In this document: piece after piece, positions 47,833 to 59,032 of the stretch | How the letters are laid out: the number at the start of each line of letters is the position of its first letter | Numbering within the stretch: position 1 is the first letter of the stretch | Origin: Rosa chinensis | Taxonomy: Eukaryota > Streptophyta > Magnoliopsida > Rosales > Rosaceae | Direction of reading: 5' to 3' | DNA length: 64,000 nucleotides | NCBI RefSeq assembly: GCF_002994745.2 | Contig: NC_037091.1 | Span: 34,660,612 to 34,724,611, forward strand | Translations under genes and position numbers: made by a program | Notes under the pieces: model-generated | Seen by the model: the letters and a program-made list of their open reading frames with translations, nothing else | What the model was told of the DNA's origin: nothing | Database searches by the model: none

Positions 47833-50791
47833 AGCCCCCAGTTCCCTGGCCAAGCAAGGCTTATGTTGGGTAGGGAACTCAATATGAGGGAGAATTTGGT
47901 GAATCTAGGCTTGAGTTGGTGGTTCTTAGTGAAAGACCGAGAGTGGATGTAAAAAGTGAACCTCGTTGTGTGGGGGTGAGTTTCTATATGTGATAGGCCA
48001 TTACTATGGTAGTTTGAAGGTCGAGCTACGAAGGTCCACGGTATGAGATTGAATTCATTGTGGCTGATCTCCAATAGAGAGAAGGGTAACATTCTTGACA
48101 AGGGTGAGGATAGGTTAAATGACCTCCTTTTGTTTCCCTCTGAGCTTTAACTATTGGCTCTAATTTAGCACATAAGTGCATTGTCCCTACTTTTGCCATA
48201 ACTAAAATATTAGCATAATTTTTGAGGGAGTCTAAGACCTCTAACTATTGTTCGGTCTAAAAGTCTCATAACTGGTGGTCGTGGCAGTTGAGAGTCGACC
48301 AACCTCGAGTGTTCGTTGCGAGTTTCAGCCATTAAGACTCTCTCACCTGGCGACTCAAGTGAGTTGGACCTCGAGTGCACTATGTGTGTTAGTCTCAGTT
48401 GTTTAAGACTTGCTCACCTATGACTTAAGTGAGCTGGACCTCGAGGGCACTCTGTGAATTGGTCTCGGCTAGCGAGACTCTTTCATCGGTGGCTCAAGTG
48501 GGTTAGACCTTGAAGGCACTAGCTCTGTGAATTGGTCTTGGCCAGCGAGACTCTTTCATCCGGTGGCTCAAATCCTTGGGCTGTTGGAATACCAAGGATG
48601 TCTATTATACAAACTACTACTATATTTATCTTAGATGGACTTCTATTGAGATAGCTATACCTTTGTGTTCCAATAAACTTCTCGGAGTTTGTATATAGAT
48701 AGATTTATGGAACTGGTACCCCACTTGGTCCGCGTCTGGGCATTGACACAGGTTGAGTAATGAGCTGATGTAACCAGAGTTAATTAGTCATATGCTTAGC
48801 ACGGGGGTCTTTGCCGAATTGTTGAATAGATGGATATATTTTCAAGCTAATTCATTTGTGCAAATTCCGATCTCAACATGATTTATAGCATGCGAATAGT
48901 ATAGAGACACATATAGTAGATACATAGAACGCCATATAAGATGTAAAAATCAATACATAATAGAATTGAGCCCCCGGCTCTCTAGGGCTAACATATTCCT
49001 ATTGGTGTTCGAAGATTCATCACTCTTGGCGTATCAAGGAAATCTTTAAAGAGGATATAATGGTGCATGTGATCATACTTTATGATAAGACAAATAAGTA
49101 ATTTAGAGTAGGGTGTACCGTTTGAGGTGTAGCTTGCTCCTTCGAATGTGACTTGTTCCGGACGGTGTCTCCATGTGGCCATTTTCTTGATGCAGGCCTT
49201 TGGCAACAAAAGGGTTGAGTAGTGGCATGTCGAGACCTTTTCGATGGGAGTACAGGTCTAAGGGCAATAAGATGGTGGGGTTGAAAGCTTTTCCTTCTTC
49301 TGGGGTTGGCTCTCGTAGCCACCAATTTTTCGCCATATTGGTGAATGGGTATTGTCGCCGTGCATGCAAGACTCGTAAACCCGTCTATTAATTCGACTCA
49401 TGCGGCGGTACTCCAGCAACTCCAAATTTCAAGATTATCCGAGCATTGAAACATGATCAGTCGGTGGATCCTGAGTTGCCAATAAAGGTAGAGGGTAAGG
49501 CCAAATCACGTCTGTTCTTAAGAGTTAATTGAATCTCCGTGGTATGTGAGCATCGTGGTTCAAGCATATCAGCATTGATGAAGCATTGGTCATGTGCATC
49601 CTTTAGCTACATGTTACAACTGTGAGCTAAAGTTTCTCCCACCTTCGTATGATGGTGGTGATTGGCGATTGAGCTCTAACCTTGTTGAATACCAACGTCA
49701 ATCAGAGTAGTGGATTGTGGATAGCGAGACGTCGCCTATCATGCATCTCGATACTTTTTATGACAACAACGGTGAATGACTTCTAGCATGAGTGGATTTG
49801 AGTCCTTCGTCTTTGATGGACAAGTGGTCTTGTCGTCAGGCATTTAGCGGTAACTTTTTCGCTTTTCCTAGCGACTCCAAAGCTTTTACAACTCTCTCCT
49901 ATTACGCCGGTGTCCTGGGCTGCCAGGCGTTGGAGGTTAGAGGCCTCTAGTTCGATCCAAGGCTGCTACTTCATCGAGTGGTGGTTGCACAATGTCACAA
50001 GAATTGAAGTTGCTCGTCATTGACTATGCGTCGGAGGTTCCTACGCGTCCTTGTGAGCTATCATCTAATGACCTGGATGTTGAAGGTAGGGCCGTTGCTG
50101 GATTTCTAGTAGAAAGATTCTCCGTGTCAGGTAGCGTGTGTGATCTTTGTGTGGATCTCTTGACTACACCATTCATCAAATCTACAGACTTTGTCTGATC
50201 ATCAGTTCCCGGCTTGAATTCTAGTGATGGCGCTCCAACGATGATAATTCGCTTGTCACCATCCAGTGATAATAATGATTAGCAGGGGTGATATGAGGAT
50301 CAATTGTGTTCATCAACCTTGGGTGGTGATGGTTGCCCCGTGTTCGCCAAACCATCAAAGTGTTTGTCTTTGCGACGTTGGTCACCCTTGGTCTCCTCAT
50401 CAGTGGCATGTTGGGGGGGTACACATACGACAACATCATACTCAGGAGTGGGCTATCTTTCATCAAATGGAGACATGTGGACAAAGATTTGTAGATATGA
50501 ACATTGAGTGTCCAACCTCCGGTTGGTGTAGAAGGTGGAAGCCGAGGTTTTTAGTGGCAAGGGTTGGCGGACTTCTCCTCTATTCCTTGCAAGCACGGTA
50601 TACTCGACCTTGTGCTCCTCCTCGTAGGTGGATGTCCACCCTTGCCCAATTTGTCATTGTTTCATCTTTCATTCGTAGTCGTACGTAAGGCTCTAGACAT
50701 TGAAGGTCTTTCCGGTATACTACGCGCTTCCTTCTTAACTAAACCAGTGAACACGCGCCAAGCGTTCAAGGTTCCCACAGACGGCGCCATT
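47833..50791. other. Non-coding interior of the LARD-like element
   Basis: Only short unrelated frames occur. Positions 48290-48570 contain four loose repeats of a phrase like GAGACTCTTTCATC...GTGGCTCAAGTG. Nothing resembles gag or pol on either strand. Confidence 0.6.
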
Positions 50792-52401
50792 TGTTGGTGC
50801 CAATTTCGGCATCAACGAGTCAACGGAAGTTCAGTTGAAATCCAAGTGTAAAGTGGTGGGGCTGTTTTCTTCAAGTGGGCCTATCTTTTCCTTCGATTAG
50901 TTTGACTACGTGAGTAGCCCTGGTCGTGCACTTGTGACTGAAGGTATGGCCTCGGGCTTCCTTCACCTGATGTTGGGTCTCCAAGCTACCTTGTTTGGTG
51001 AAACTGGTAGTCTCGTCTTGGACTTCTTTCACCTGATGTTGGGCTTCCTCCACCTGATGTTGCGCTCCCAAGCTCCTTGTTGGGTGAAACTGATAGTCTC
51101 GTCTCGGGCTTCCTTCACCTGATGTTGGGCTTCCTCCACCTGATGTTGGGCTTCCAAGCTCCTTTCTTAGGTGGAACTGATGGCCTCACGTCGGGCTTCC
51201 TCCACCTGATGTTGGGCTCCCAAGCTCCTTGTTGGGTGAAACTGATAGTCTCGTCTCGGACTTCCTTCACCTAATGTTGGGCTTCCAAGCTCCTTTCTTG
51301 GGCGGAACTGATGGCCTCACGTCGGGCTTCCTCCACCTGATGTTGGGCTCCCAAGCTCCTTGTTGGGTGAAACTGATGGTCTCGTCTCGGACTTCCTTCA
51401 CCTGATGTTGGGCTTCCACCACCTCGAGTTGGCGGAGCTCTATGGAAAGGACTATGCATTTTGGCATAGCTTTCGGAGAGAAGAGAAAGTTGAAGTCCTA
51501 GGTGGGGTAGTAGGGTAAGATCTTGGATGTGGGGTTTATCTTCTCTCCATAGGGTTGACTGGTCGATTCAACATGGTGCTGGCCCGTCAGGCTCCGATGA
51601 TCAAATCAGAAAGTGAGAAGGAGGAGAAGTTTTGTTGGTATTTTTGGAAAGTGATTCCGAGACCCTGAATGAAGGAAGAGTCCTTCTCTTTATAGGGCTT
51701 GGAGGTGGTTGAGGTACACTGTTGGAGTATGGGCTTGGCCCCGAAAATAAGGGTGTCAGCTCTTTTTCTGACATGCCATCAGCATGGGTTTGGTTGAGTG
51801 GGTGGCAGAGTGGGTGACAGATGTCACCATTTTATGGTCTCTTCTAATCACATCATCTTTAACCCACGTTCGTGGCCATGCTGGTCATGGGATTGTGACA
51901 CTTGTCCAATTAGGTAAGATTTGCTTCTTGATTGGTGCTCCATGTCTTATCATGACGATTACATGTGCGTGAGCTTGGAGGTCGAGGTTTTAGCCTTGGA
52001 GCTCGTGGTCATGATCCTTAGAGGTCGAGGCTTCTAAGCTTGGGAGTCGAACTCTTGGTCTTGGGGGTTGAGACTCTTGGTTCCTTTGGACTGTGCTATT
52101 CTAGTAGTGAGGTCGTGATATGCTTTTGCCTTGCCATCCAAGATGGTGAGTCAATCACAAGGTAACCGTCCAAGACTTAAGAGGTAGAGATCCAAGGTTG
52201 AAGACTTGGAGTACCAAAGTGAGGCATCTCACTAGTCATGATTATTTCCATCTTAGGGTTATCTTTTCTTTCTCAATGAAAGGTTTAAGTGCGTTGAAAT
52301 GTCAAAGAGTCCACGTTGGACTCTTTGACATTTCAACGCGTACTGCGTGGAATGGATTGAAAAGTCAAAAGTATTTGTCAAACCAAATTATGACATCAAC
52401 A
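50792..52401 (-). repeat. LTR of the LARD-like element (right, promoter-bearing)
   Basis: 1610 bp, the partner of 46164-47832. It differs mainly in the number and order of minisatellite units at 50945-51420, plus scattered substitutions. A TATA-like TATAAAGAG occurs on the minus strand at 51686-51694. Confidence 0.9.
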
Positions 52402-52406
52402 AAACA

Positions 52407-53017
52407 CTTCATTTCTGACAAACGCTCTTTGTATTTGAAATTATAAACTTCATACTTCTTTTTCGTTTATGCTTTTATCTGATAATTAAATGCTGGGAAA
52501 ATAATCAAAGTAAGAATGCTGGGAAACCTCGTGCAATCATAATTAATGAAGTCTCAAGTTCATGATCAGTCTTTCGACGTACGTATAAATATTCAACTGG
52601 ATTCACAACAGTTGAGCTCTAGAAAAGCAATGAATGAACTGAGGCAATGAGGGAACTGGCCGGGCCGTAATCGTTCATTCAAATATTTTTAATTTAGTCA
52701 AAATCCATTTTTACAAATTAGCGGTCTGGCTTTCTGGCTGCACCAAAGAATTGGAAACTTCAAGACGATGGGTATTAACTTCAAGCCTTCAAGACTGAAT
52801 CTGAAGGTGAAGTTATGAACAACGTCCCAAACTGCCTATCAGCACTGATCTAGCCAATTCACAGACTTTCCTGCAAGTTTCACTTTCACAATGAAATTTC
52901 TACAAGTTTTGATTTCAAATGTCGCGCAGAATTGATTCCGATTTTCTTCTCTGTCTGTAGAGCTGTACTGCGTTCATGTAGTCATGAGATAATATCTGAA
53001 GGAAAAGAAATCGAAAA
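52407..53017. other. Intergenic, nothing recognised
   Basis: AT-rich single-copy-looking sequence without coding signal or clear repeats. Confidence 0.5.
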
Positions 53018-53028
53018 TGTTCGTGCAG

Positions 53029-53156
53029 TTTTTTTTAATTTTATTTTTTTATCAAATAAATAACTCATATACAACAACTAATCTATTGTGAGTTTGACTC
53101 ACGAACTCTCACTTATAAATGAGAGATTTATGCCACTAGACCAACTGGTACTGGGC
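53029..53156 (-). mobile_element. tRNA-derived SINE with 11-bp target duplication
   Basis: On the minus strand it starts CCCAGTACCAGTTGGTCTAG (A-box-like GGTCTAGTGG). About 40 bp later it has GAGTTCGTGAGTCAAACTC (B-box-like), and it ends in GATAAAAAAATAAAATT plus A residues. The duplication TGTTCGTGCAG is exact at 53018-53028 and 53157-53167. Size (128 bp), tail and duplication all fit a plant SINE. Confidence 0.8.
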
Positions 53157-53336
53157 TGTTCGTGCAGGTTTTCTACGTTGAACAATGAGTTTTTATTGAC
53201 TGACTAAGATTGACTTGACCAACCTCCACGTGTGTGGCATGCATGTACGCATGGGAACTTCATCCAGGTACGTGGAACTGACTTGGCATTTTCCCGCCAA
53301 TTTAATCTTTCTTTGCGTACAATTCATCAATTTCAA

Positions 53337-53381
53337 TCCATTGCCTGGGCCTTATCGAAAAAAAAAATTCCATTGCCTGGG
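53337..53381 (+). mobile_element. Micro-insertion: poly-A tail between 13-bp duplications
   Basis: TCCATTGCCTGGG occurs at 53337-53349 and again at 53369-53381. Between them lie only 19 bases, CCTTATCG followed by a run of ten A and a T. This looks like an extremely 5'-truncated LINE/SINE insertion. Confidence 0.65.
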
Positions 53382-54060
53382 ACTAGTCAATGGTCAAAGT
53401 ATTGGATAGGGTTAGTGAATTAATCATGCATGTAGGTTACTTATATTATGCACTTCTGTAAGTTGGTACGATTATGCAGACGCATTTTTCAGATAATTTA
53501 CTTGTAAGTGTTCACAGGACAAGTGTTGGATCGATAGCTTGAAAATTCAATCTTGGTCGGACTGAACTGGTCATGGCAAAATCTAAATTGAGAAATATCG
53601 AGCAAAACTTAAATAGATGGATAAGATTAATAGATTAATTGAGGGATCATGTTTCTGTATATAGATGGATAAATTGAGAATATGGTCATGGCAAAATCTA
53701 AATTGCTCTCAAAACTTAAATAGATGGATAAGATTAATAGTTTATATGTTTATGGATAATGACAATAGATATGACGTTGCTAGGGTGACGAACTAGAGGG
53801 ATCATGTTTCTGTATATATCACTAATCCATTGGGTGGCGAACGTTTTTATTCCACAGAGATAGATACAGATCGAGACGAACCCATTGGAAAAGGTTGAGA
53901 CTGTCTTTTTCAGTCAAGGAATATTTTTTAATCTTATATTGGCTTTTCCTTTACACCAAAAAGTTGTTACAAATACCATTCCATCAACGAATAATGATTC
54001 TATTGTTTTGAAGTATTATGTGCATGTCGTCTCAACTACAAAGTGAAGGAAAATTATAAT
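53382..54060. other. Intergenic with a local duplication
   Basis: The phrase TTAAATAGATGGATAAGATTAATAG occurs twice (about 53609 and 53717), as do GGTCATGGCAAAATCTAAATTG and GATCATGTTTCTGTATATA. This is a diverged local duplication with no coding signal. Confidence 0.5.
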
Positions 54061-54438
54061 GTAGTGGTGGGTATCTCATACCCACATTTACAAAAGTGAA
54101 AACAAATTTTATTGTCAAAGTTGTAATTTGAGTCCTACTTTGTGTAATCTTAGTTCGAATAATGGTAATTACATATCTTACGACATTTTACAAGTTTTTG
54201 AACAAATTCATTGTCAATGTTGTAATCTTAGTTCTAATAATGGTAATTACACATCTTACGACATTTTTACAAGCTTTTGAACAAATTCGTTGTCAATGTT
54301 GTAATTTTTGTTTAACTATATGTAAATAGTGTAAATGAATATGGTAATTTTTATTCTCAATGTTGTAATTTTGGTTCAAATACTTGTAAATTTTTATTCA
54401 AATAGTTGTAAATGAGGGTATCTCATACCTACCAGTAC
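54061..54438. mobile_element. MITE-like element with inverted ends
   Basis: The left end GTAGTGGTGGGTATCTCATA and the inverted right end GTACTGGTAGGTATGAGATA are similar and are followed by CCC(A/T)CATTTAC. The interior has two ~80-bp direct copies of a GTTGTAATCTTAGTTC...GAACAAATTC segment. I could not define a target duplication, so the family is open. Confidence 0.55.
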
Positions 54439-55044
54439 ACTAGCTTGTCTCCTCATATTCCATAAAACAGAGATGGATATCGTGCGGAGCACTCCTAGAT
54501 TATATAGTAATTTTTCACCAACCAAACTCTTTTTACCTTTTGAGTTAAGAAGAACAATAACAATAACTTTTGCGTATGGAGTACTCCGACACTATACAGC
54601 CTTCGTTTCCTTTTTTTTGTTTCATGTTACAGACTACAAAACCTACCGATGCACGCACATGTTGAGCATCGTTAAAAGTTTAGTTAAAACTTGGGATAGA
54701 TATACTGATTTACCTGTGCTACCATAACGTACTGCCCAATTTGGAACCAGTACTATTGAGTCACAACTCACAAGTAATGAGGCACTCAAGCTTCTGATTC
54801 TTTTATATTTGTGCTCAACTTGTTCCTTCTTGTTAATTTCAAATATATCTTGTCCTCATTATGTTGTTCCCGAGTGCTCTTCTTTTAGAAAGTATAACAA
54901 AAGGGATCATTTCATTACCAAATTGGTTGCAGGATGCATGTAAGTTTGTCTGCCATAACTGATTGATTAGTGGGACTATAGATCACAATGCATGTTAACT
55001 ATACCGAAACAAATAAGCGGAATGAAATAGATTCCTACAGAAGT
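54439..55044. other. Intergenic, nothing recognised
   Basis: An 84-codon frame at 54473-54727 has no recognisable motif and no splice or codon-usage support. It is left uncalled. Confidence 0.4.
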
Positions 55045-55270
55045 TTAATTTGAATAATCCATATTTCCAGAGTCATCCAGCCATATGATCCCCTGCCCGG
55101 CAGAAGCACTCAACAAACCAGAGTCGTCTGAATAAAAGAGTAATTTTAGGCCTGAGTTGTAATCCATGATCCAAGTCCCTTGTAGGAAAGTCCAATAGTG
55201 TGTCCGGCAGCACGGAGAATTAGAAAATTCAACTATAGTGTTGGTGCTGTATCTTCCTCTCTCGAGCTCT
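55045..55270 (-). pseudogene. Protein-like fragment, unrecognised
   Basis: A minus-strand frame of about 75 codons stays open and has natural protein composition: YSTNTIVEFSNSPCCRTHYW, TFLQGTWIMDYNSGLKLLFY, SDDSGLLSASAGQGIIWLDD, SGNMDYSN, stop. I do not recognise the family. No start codon or splice site is convincing at its 5' side, so it may be a gene remnant or the last exon of an undetected gene. Confidence 0.4.
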
Positions 55271-55865
55271 CTCTCCCTAGCTCTCTATTCTGTAGAGCTG
55301 AAAGGTAAGTACTGGATTGAAAATCCTTTACCATGAGAATTTGAAGGGTGAAGTAACTGTATCGACATTTTACTCCATGAATCTTCGCAATAAGTTTCGA
55401 AAGGATTAAGGATCACCTCAAGTTACTCGGTTATACATTTTCTTGAATATTCTCAATGAATTGAAAATTTTCTAGCAACCACCGAGTATTCAAAGTCGGT
55501 CCTCGCTAGTTTTCACTTAAACGCACGAGCTTTGATTACAAATGAGTGATCTAAACTATTCTCTTCTCTCTCTGATTATGAAATGGATACGAATTTCTGT
55601 GCAGATGGATCGAGAGAAATGAAATGATATCTCGTTGACTGACTTACTTGGATTGACTTTGACGTCCACGTCGATCCAACTTGTTTCCGATGCAATGCTT
55701 GCATGGATTCCCGTGTAATTCCACACTACTGATAATCTTGTACGGAAAATTTAGAATTTACCTGGGAATTTCCTGCCAATTTCAAATTAACATGGCTCCA
55801 AAGACCATATCATGTTGACTAGAAAGGATGATACTGTCATATAAATGTTGTTTGTTATTGGATTC
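55271..55865. other. Intergenic, nothing recognised
   Basis: Pyrimidine-rich CTCTCTC stretches near 55260-55300 with GAAAG|GTAAGT resemble a leader exon on the plus strand, but no coding sequence follows. Confidence 0.35.
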
Positions 55866-55880
55866 CAGTTTGTTGGAACA

Positions 55881-55881
<1 letters not shown>

Positions 55882-55929
<48 letters not shown>
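55882..55929. repeat. TA microsatellite
   Basis: About 24 TA dinucleotides immediately left of fold-back element FB1. Similar TA tracts lie at 56334-56380, 56419-56452 and 57274-57310, on each side of the three fold-back elements. Confidence 0.9.
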
Positions 55930-55932
<3 letters not shown>

Positions 55933-56333
55933 CCGTCTAGTGAGGATCACTTTTTTGGTCTTATATAAGGATATGACATTAGACCAATTTTTCGATCACA
56001 TTTAGGCATCTCAACCGTTCAGTTTTTAGATCCTAATGCGTATATCACTTCTGCAAAATTTCAGCCAAATTGATTATCATTAAGGCATTCAAAATATCAA
56101 TTTAAGATTATAAGTATGAATGGTTCAGGTTTGACAGATTTGGTTCGTCCATTGATTTAATCTAGTTTGATATTTTAACGATCACCGATTTGGCTGAAAA
56201 TTTTCATAAGTGATCTACACATTAGGACCTAAAAACTGAACGGTTGAGATGCCGAAATGTGATCGAAAAGTTGGTCTAATGCCCTATCCTTATAAAAGAC
56301 CTAAAAAAGGGATCCCTTAGTGGAAGGGCCCTA
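55930..56333. mobile_element. Fold-back element FB1
   Basis: Inverted halves with ends GGCCCGTCTAGTGAGGATCA and, inverted from the right, TAGGGCCCTTCCACTAAGGG. Both halves carry the core CTCAACCGTTCAGTTTTTAG and CAGCCAAATTGATTATC. The right end is duplicated once more at 56383-56420 after a TA tract. Confidence 0.8.
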
Positions 56334-56352
56334 TATATTTATATATATATAT

Positions 56353-56383
<31 letters not shown>

Positions 56384-56415
56384 AGACCTAAAAAAGGGAT
56401 CCCTTAGTGGAAGGG

Positions 56416-56457
<42 letters not shown>

Positions 56458-56459
56458 AG

Positions 56460-56853
56460 ATTTTATCCAGAGTGGAGCTCCGCTTTGAAATTAACGTGTA
56501 AAGTTTGAGTATTTGGTCACTTTTCGGTCACATATCCACATCTCGACCGTTCAGTTTTTGAGTACTAGTGTATAGATTATCTCTGCAAATTTTCAGCCAA
56601 ATTGATTATCGTTAAGGTATCTAACTCGCTTAAACTGATGGACAGACTGAATCTGTCAACCTAAACCGTACTAGCTTTAAGACAATTATCAATGCCTTAA
56701 CGATTATCATTTTGGCTGAAAATTTGCAGAAATGATCTATACACTAGTACCTAAAAACTGAACGGTCGAGATGTAGATATGCGATAGAAAAGTGACCAAA
56801 AACTCGAACTTCACACGTTAATTTCAAAGCGGAGCTCCACTCTGGATAGGATC
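56460..56853. mobile_element. Fold-back element FB2 (same subtype as FB0)
   Basis: Ends ATCCAGAGTGGAGCTCCGCT and its inverse AGCGGAGCTCCACTCTGGAT. The interior arms are like FB0, including TGACAGATT/AATCTGTCA near the loop. It lies between TA tracts. Confidence 0.87.
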
Positions 56854-56869
56854 TGTATAGATATATATA

Positions 56870-57268
56870 CAGTCTCTACTAAGGATATCCTTACCTTAGC
56901 TTAAGGAACAGATTTTCATAATTTGACCCATTTTCGATCACATATTCACATCTTAGCCGTTCAGTTTTTGGGTCCTAATGTATAGGGCATCAAATTTTCA
57001 TCCAAATTGATGATCGTTAAGGTATCGAACTCGATTAAATCAATAAACGAACCGAATCTGTCTAACCGGAACCGTTCGTGTTCATAATTGTAAATTGCAG
57101 TTTTGAATGCCTTAACGATCATCAATTTGGCTGAAAATTTGTAGAGATGATCTATACATTAGGACCTAAAAACTGAACGGTTAAGATGTGAATATGTGAT
57201 AAAAAAGTGGTCAAAATATGGAAATCCATTCTTTAGCTAAGGTAAGGACATCCTTAGTATAGAACGGC

Positions 57269-57271
<3 letters not shown>
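56870..57271. mobile_element. Fold-back element FB3
   Basis: Ends AGTCTCTACTAAGGATATCC and, inverted from the right, AGCCGTTCTATACTAAGGAT, followed by CCTTACCTTAGC in both. It shares the same interior core (CGTTCAGTTTTTGGGTCCTA) with FB0-FB2 although its outer arms are unrelated to theirs. Confidence 0.8.
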
Positions 57272-57310
<39 letters not shown>

Positions 57311-57316
<6 letters not shown>

Positions 57317-58758
57317 GTAAATTAATGGATAACATTATTCATTCATGTATTTCAATGCAACTATGCAAGCATATATTTTCCGAGCAACTCAAATAGTAAT
57401 GGGAAAATGACGATGGTAGTAAATTGAAAGCGCTCTATAGTAGTGACTAGCTTCTTGAACGGGTGGCTTAAGTATACAAGTTACAAACCACCATATATAG
57501 AATTAGTCTACGAGTATACAACCAAACGGAATTGAATCAGTTGTGGAGAACTAATATCCATCAGACTGGTTGTATATATTCAGTTTATGACCGAATAACA
57601 TCGAGAACTAGAATTCAGAATACCTAGTAAAAATATTATACATCTACAATAAGTGTGTGTGTGTGTATATATTGCCTCGAATCCTTGATCATCTCAAACC
57701 AGGATATATGCACAGTAATCTTTATGCCTATGTCCATTGGTTTATTGGTTGAAGGTACTTTCTAGTTTCCACAAAGACTACCTGGGGAAAGGAAGAAGAC
57801 TCGGATCTGGGAGGACATCTGGAATGAATTATTCTGTGATTTTAGAGTATCACGTGGCACTGCCATGTGGTGGTCTCAACCAATAATTTTATTCGAATGT
57901 GGTGGAGACCATGCAGGGAGGTTAAAAAAGGAAGAAAAAAATTAATTTAAAAAACCTATCAGAAATCACAACTAGCCACATGGGCCAATAATATCACCCT
58001 AAATCACCACGTATACTATAATTCAGGATCATATTATAATTTTCCTCTAATGTGGATATGTAAAAGTACAAGTCACGGTACTGTCAGCTGTTTCCGATTG
58101 ATTCGAGTACAAACAGCCATAAAGGTTACTCTTTTTTTTTTTTTTTTTTTTGGTAAGGATAAAAGTCACTCTTTTTGCGAAAGGAGAACCTCTCAAAAGA
58201 GGAGAGTCCAGAAAAGCTGTTGAAGACTTGAAAAGGTGCTCTCCGCCTCACTCTTGCCAATGACAATCGAACACAACACAGGACCTTTTATTTGCACAAG
58301 TTACCAGAGAGAGCAATTGAACAATAGTCTAATTTGGCTACAGAAGGCTAGAAAGTGATTTGCTAGACACCTCGTTTGATTCTCGAGTCATCTTGAACTC
58401 TCTTCCAATAAAATAAGAGTTTTTTTGGAGGAAAGTCCAAAATGGATAAACTCAAGTTCATGATAAACACAACTTCAAATGATAACTTGAATCGTAAGAG
58501 TTCAAAAGAGATTTCCAAAAGGGAATGGTTCTGATCACCGCAAGTTCCAATTTATCGTCAAATAGTATAACAATCGCAACACCTCCCCCTCTTGTTCCAA
58601 ATACAGAAACACACTATTTGTAATGAAATGAAATATATCTTCACCGATAAAATATAATCTCAACCGCAACATCTTCCCCTCTTATTCCGACGTCATTATT
58701 GCCTCCGTTTTTCCTCACTTCCTCGTCCCTTTGATTCACATACCGGTCAAATTTTTAG
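57311..58758. other. Intergenic with weak inverted repeats
   Basis: No coding signal. Near 57835-58020 AGTATCACGTGGCA and ATCACCACGTATACT suggest a decayed inverted-repeat element. A T20 run at 58132-58151, flanked by AAAGGTTACTCT and AAAAGTCACTCT, may be an old poly-A retroinsertion. Confidence 0.4.
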
Positions 58759-58925
58759 GTAGGGCTGGCGTGCCACGTGATGGTACGCTTAGCAAATCAT
58801 TACTTATATAAAGGGATATTTTGGGTGTTTCATTATAATTAAACATGAGTTGTTTTGAAATATAATTAAAAAATAGAGAGACGTGATTGGCTGGGCGTAT
58901 CACGTGGCTAGTACGTTTGCCCTAC
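58759..58925. mobile_element. Short MITE-like inverted repeat with CACGTG cores
   Basis: The left GTAGGGCTGGCGTGCCACGT and the inverted right GTAGGGCAAACGTACTAGCC, both followed by a CACGTGAT G-box core, enclose an AT-rich loop. A target duplication is not clear. Confidence 0.4.
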
Positions 58926-59032
58926 TAATGAATTTTTCTGTAAATTTTTTGCCCCGTTACTGAAATAGGCGGAAGTAACGCCCACGTTAATAAATTTTGA
59001 CCTATTATATGTCTCACCAATAGGTAGATAAC

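Larger units (their letters stand above)
46164..52401 (-). mobile_element. Non-coding LTR retrotransposon (LARD-like)
   Basis: LTRs 46164-47832 and 50792-52401 flank a 2.96-kb interior, with target duplication AAACA at 46159-46163 and 52402-52406. Next to the right LTR the minus strand reads ATGGCGCCGTCTGTGGGAAC, a clear primer-binding site. Next to the left LTR it reads AACTGGGGGCT, a purine tract. No gag, protease, RT or integrase is recognisable, so it depended on proteins from another element. Confidence 0.88.

Noticed and set aside
49992..50198. 68-codon frame in the LARD-like interior
   Set aside because: No resemblance to gag or pol, wrong strand relative to the primer-binding site, no support.
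46282..51467. Many 60-70-codon frames rich in FLHLMLG or PNIRWRK repeats
   Set aside because: They are readings of the LTR minisatellite on either strand, duplicated in the two LTRs.
54473..54727. 84-codon frame in intergenic DNA
   Set aside because: No motif, no splice context, biased AT composition; not distinguishable from chance.
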